This document shows positions 5,105 to 6,827 of a stretch of 6,827 bases of DNA, piece after piece (the first letter of the stretch is position 1; every line of letters starts with the position of its first letter). The stretch is taken from the NCBI GenBank assembly GCA_030593155.1, contig JAUVHT010000043.1, positions 1 through 6,827 of the forward strand, in the 5' to 3' direction. The notes beneath the pieces are model-generated. The model was not told the DNA's origin and ran no database searches. It saw only the letters and a program-made list of their open reading frames with translations. Position numbers and translations under genes: made by a program. Origin of the DNA: Candidatus Bathyarchaeota archaeon (GTDB lineage: Archaea > Thermoproteota > Bathyarchaeia > TCS64).

Positions 5105-6748
5105 ATGGTCATGGAAGAACACGCAAAGGCCGATCTCGTGCTGATGAATGGCAAGATCATCACCGTAGGCGATGAGTTCAGCATCGCCGAGGCCGTCGCG
5201 GTCAAGGACGGAAAATTCGTCGCCGTTGGCACAGATCAGGATATGAGAACGTGGAGAGGGGAAGCCACAGAGATCATAGACCTAAAAGGAAAGATGGTCC
5301 TCCCCGGCCTAATCGACTCGCACCTGCACATGGTGAGCAGCGGCACCACCCTGTCCCAGATCAACTGCAGGACGCCTCCGATGAGCTCGATAGCAGACAT
5401 CATGGCCGCGGTGAAGGAGAAGGCTGCGGAAGCGAAGCCCGGAGAGTGGATCCAGGGGCGGGGCTGGGACCAGGCCAAGCTCGCCGAGCACAGGGATCCC
5501 ACGAGATGGGATCTGGATGAGGCCGCTCCCGACAACCCGGTCTGTCTCACCAGGACCTGCGGCCATGTCTGCGTAGTGAACAGTAGAGCACTGGAGATCG
5601 CAGGCGTTAGCAAGGACACCCCCCAGCCCGTAGGCGGTAACATCGTGAGAGACGAGAACGGAGAGCCGACGGGTATCCTGCAAGAGCCCCCCGCGTACAT
5701 CATGGTCAAGAAGCACATCCCTGCCCTGAACCTTGACAGCATCGCCAGAGACATCAGGCTAGCGTCCAATGCCTTCAGCGAGATGGGGATCACCAGCGTC
5801 ATCGAGGCGGGCATCGAGCCCCTCGAGATGAGAGCCTACCAGAAGGTCAAGGAGGAAGGCGACCTGACCGTGAGGGTGGCAATGATGCTGAGGGGGAAAC
5901 TACGTTCTCGCGAAGAGTCCGTCGATGAGAGCGTGGAGCGCATAAAGAACTTCCCCATGGTCACCGGATACGGGGACGATCTCCTGAAGTTCCTGGGGTT
6001 GAAGCTGCTCATCGACGGCGGGATCGGAGGCCGCACCGCCCTCCTCCGGGAGCACTACGAGGACGAGCCCGATAACTTTGGCATCCTGACGATGCTTGAG
6101 GAAGAGCTTCAGAAGATGGTGGACGCAGGCAACCTGACCGGCATGATGGTAGGGGTCCACTGTGCAGGAGGAAAGGCGATGGACATAGTCCTCAAAGCCT
6201 TCGAGGAGACAGACAAGATCCGGCCCATCAAGGGAAGGAGGTTCGCCCTCATCCACGCCTACCAGCCCAGCGAGGAGAACTTCGAGACATGCAAGCGCCT
6301 GGGAATAGTCGTCGCCTCCCAGCCCAGCTTCCTATACTACCTGGGGGAGAGCTACCACGAGAACGTCGGAGACGAAAGGTCCAAATGGCTGAAACCGCAC
6401 CGAGCCTGGATAGACAACGGCATCCTCGTTGCCTCAGGGACGGACTCTCCGGTGACCCCGTACATGCCTTTCCCAAGCCTCTGGGCGTCGATAGCCAGGA
6501 GGACCGAGGTGAAGGGCACCCAGATGGGGACCCAGCAGAGCATCACGCGGGAGGAGGCCATAAGGCTCTACACCATCAACGGGGCCTACCACACCTTCGA
6601 GGAGGACCTCAAGGGGAGCATCGAGCCCGGGAAGCTAGCGGACATGATCATCATCGACAGGGACATCCTCGCATGCCCGGTGGACGACATAAAGGACACC
6701 GAGGTGCTGAGAACCTTCCTCGGCGGCTTGACAGTATACAAAGCCTAG
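5105..6748 (+). CDS. YtcJ-type metal-dependent amidohydrolase (amidohydrolase 3 family)
   Basis: A 547-residue TIM-barrel hydrolase of the amidohydrolase superfamily, probably cytoplasmic since no signal peptide is seen. An N-terminal beta-sandwich strand set (ADLVLMNGKIITV, then AVAVKDGKFVAVG) leads to VLPGLIDSHLHM, whose HxH (H73, H75) binds metal. Further family blocks follow: GRGWDQ, RTCGHVCVVNSRAL, LKLLIDGGIGG, GVHCAGGKAMD (H352), ALIHAYQPSEENF (H384), SQPSF, and GTDSPVTPYMPFPSLW with the catalytic Asp (D447). The C-terminal SIEPGKLADMIIIDRDI returns to the sandwich domain. This family (COG1574/YtcJ, related to N-substituted formamide deformylase) hydrolyses amide-like C-N bonds, but its substrates are mostly unknown and nothing here identifies one. 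The ATG at 5105 is chosen for its GAGG ribosome site and family-like N-terminus; ATG 5111 is an alternative. A GTG at 5045 would add 20 unrelated residues. It lies 56 bp after the winged-helix gene, which may or may not be co-transcribed. Confidence 0.88.
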   Translation: MVMEEHAKADLVLMNGKIITVGDEFSIAEAVAVKDGKFVAVGTDQDMRTWRGEATEIIDLKGKMVLPGLIDSHLHMVSSGTTLSQINCRTPPMSSIADIMAAVKEKAAEAKPGEWIQGRGWDQAKLAEHRDPTRWDLDEAAPDNPVCLTRTCGHVCVVNSRALEIAGVSKDTPQPVGGNIVRDENGEPTGILQEPPAYIMVKKHIPALNLDSIARDIRLASNAFSEMGITSVIEAGIEPLEMRAYQKVKEEGDLTVRVAMMLRGKLRSREESVDESVERIKNFPMVTGYGDDLLKFLGLKLLIDGGIGGRTALLREHYEDEPDNFGILTMLEEELQKMVDAGNLTGMMVGVHCAGGKAMDIVLKAFEETDKIRPIKGRRFALIHAYQPSEENFETCKRLGIVVASQPSFLYYLGESYHENVGDERSKWLKPHRAWIDNGILVASGTDSPVTPYMPFPSLWASIARRTEVKGTQMGTQQSITREEAIRLYTINGAYHTFEEDLKGSIEPGKLADMIIIDRDILACPVDDIKDTEVLRTFLGGLTVYKA

Positions 6749-6768
6749 CCCCTGAAATCCCCACAACA

Positions 6769-6793
6769 TTTTCTTTTCGACAGACTTTTCATT
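6769..6793 (+). terminator. T-rich terminator after the amidohydrolase
   Basis: Two pyrimidine tracts, TTTTCTTTT (6769-6777) and CTTTTCATTT (6784-6793), begin 20 bp past the stop codon, with no evident hairpin. This suits archaeal U-tract termination. The rest of the window to 6827 shows no gene. Confidence 0.5.
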
Positions 6794-6827
6794 TCCAGTC
6801 AATGTCAAACAAGAAAAATCTGGCTGC

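Noticed and set aside
5236..5814. Minus-strand open frame inside the amidohydrolase
   Set aside because: It is antisense to conserved amidohydrolase blocks; its composition gives no domain signal.
1..6827. CRISPR arrays, tRNA genes, insertion sequences, attachment sites
   Set aside because: No regularly spaced repeats, tRNA-like cloverleaf sequence, transposase motif or terminal inverted repeats were seen on reading both strands.

Overview
The window reads as archaeal chromosome. It pairs an archaeal-type FAD synthase (RibL) with an HTH-fused, CTP-type riboflavin kinase (RibK/RbkR). It also has an RtcB RNA ligase and an AbrB-PhoU fusion, and the candidate promoters are TATA boxes about 25 nt upstream of short leaders rather than -35/-10 pairs. 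Candidate terminators are T-tracts without hairpins. A Thermoproteota/Bathyarchaeia-like or other mesophilic archaeal source is my guess; the lineage cannot be fixed from the sequence alone.

Left part (1-1430): ribL (+) and ribK (-) point at each other across a 236-bp gap. Together they cover riboflavin to FMN (RibK) and FMN to FAD (RibL). The + strand here is strongly A/C-rich whichever strand is coding: ribL has no T-ending codon and ribK has only two A-ending sense codons. T-tracts downstream of ribK look like its terminator.

Middle (1430-1990): this interval is not empty. On the minus strand it holds a 40-residue two-CxxC zinc-ribbon protein with a TTG start. Upstream of that is a related mini-ORF whose matching start codon is TTA, so it may be start-less or decayed. 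An AT-rich divergent promoter region separates these from the next gene.

Right part (1990-6827): an AbrB-PhoU regulator (+) converges on rtcB (-) with 9 bp between their stops. rtcB is divergent from a small winged-helix protein resembling the HVO_A0114/antitoxin-like family. The two share a 77-bp promoter region with a palindromic TATA box and an inverted repeat that could be an operator. A YtcJ-type amidohydrolase follows, probably from its own promoter, and the window ends in a T-rich terminator region.

I found no CRISPR array, insertion sequence, tRNA, rRNA, or clear novel defence or biosynthetic system. The points most worth a second look are the strand-dependent codon use in the ribL/ribK region, the paired mini zinc-ribbon ORFs with the same out-of-frame ATG, and the candidate operator between rtcB and the winged-helix gene.
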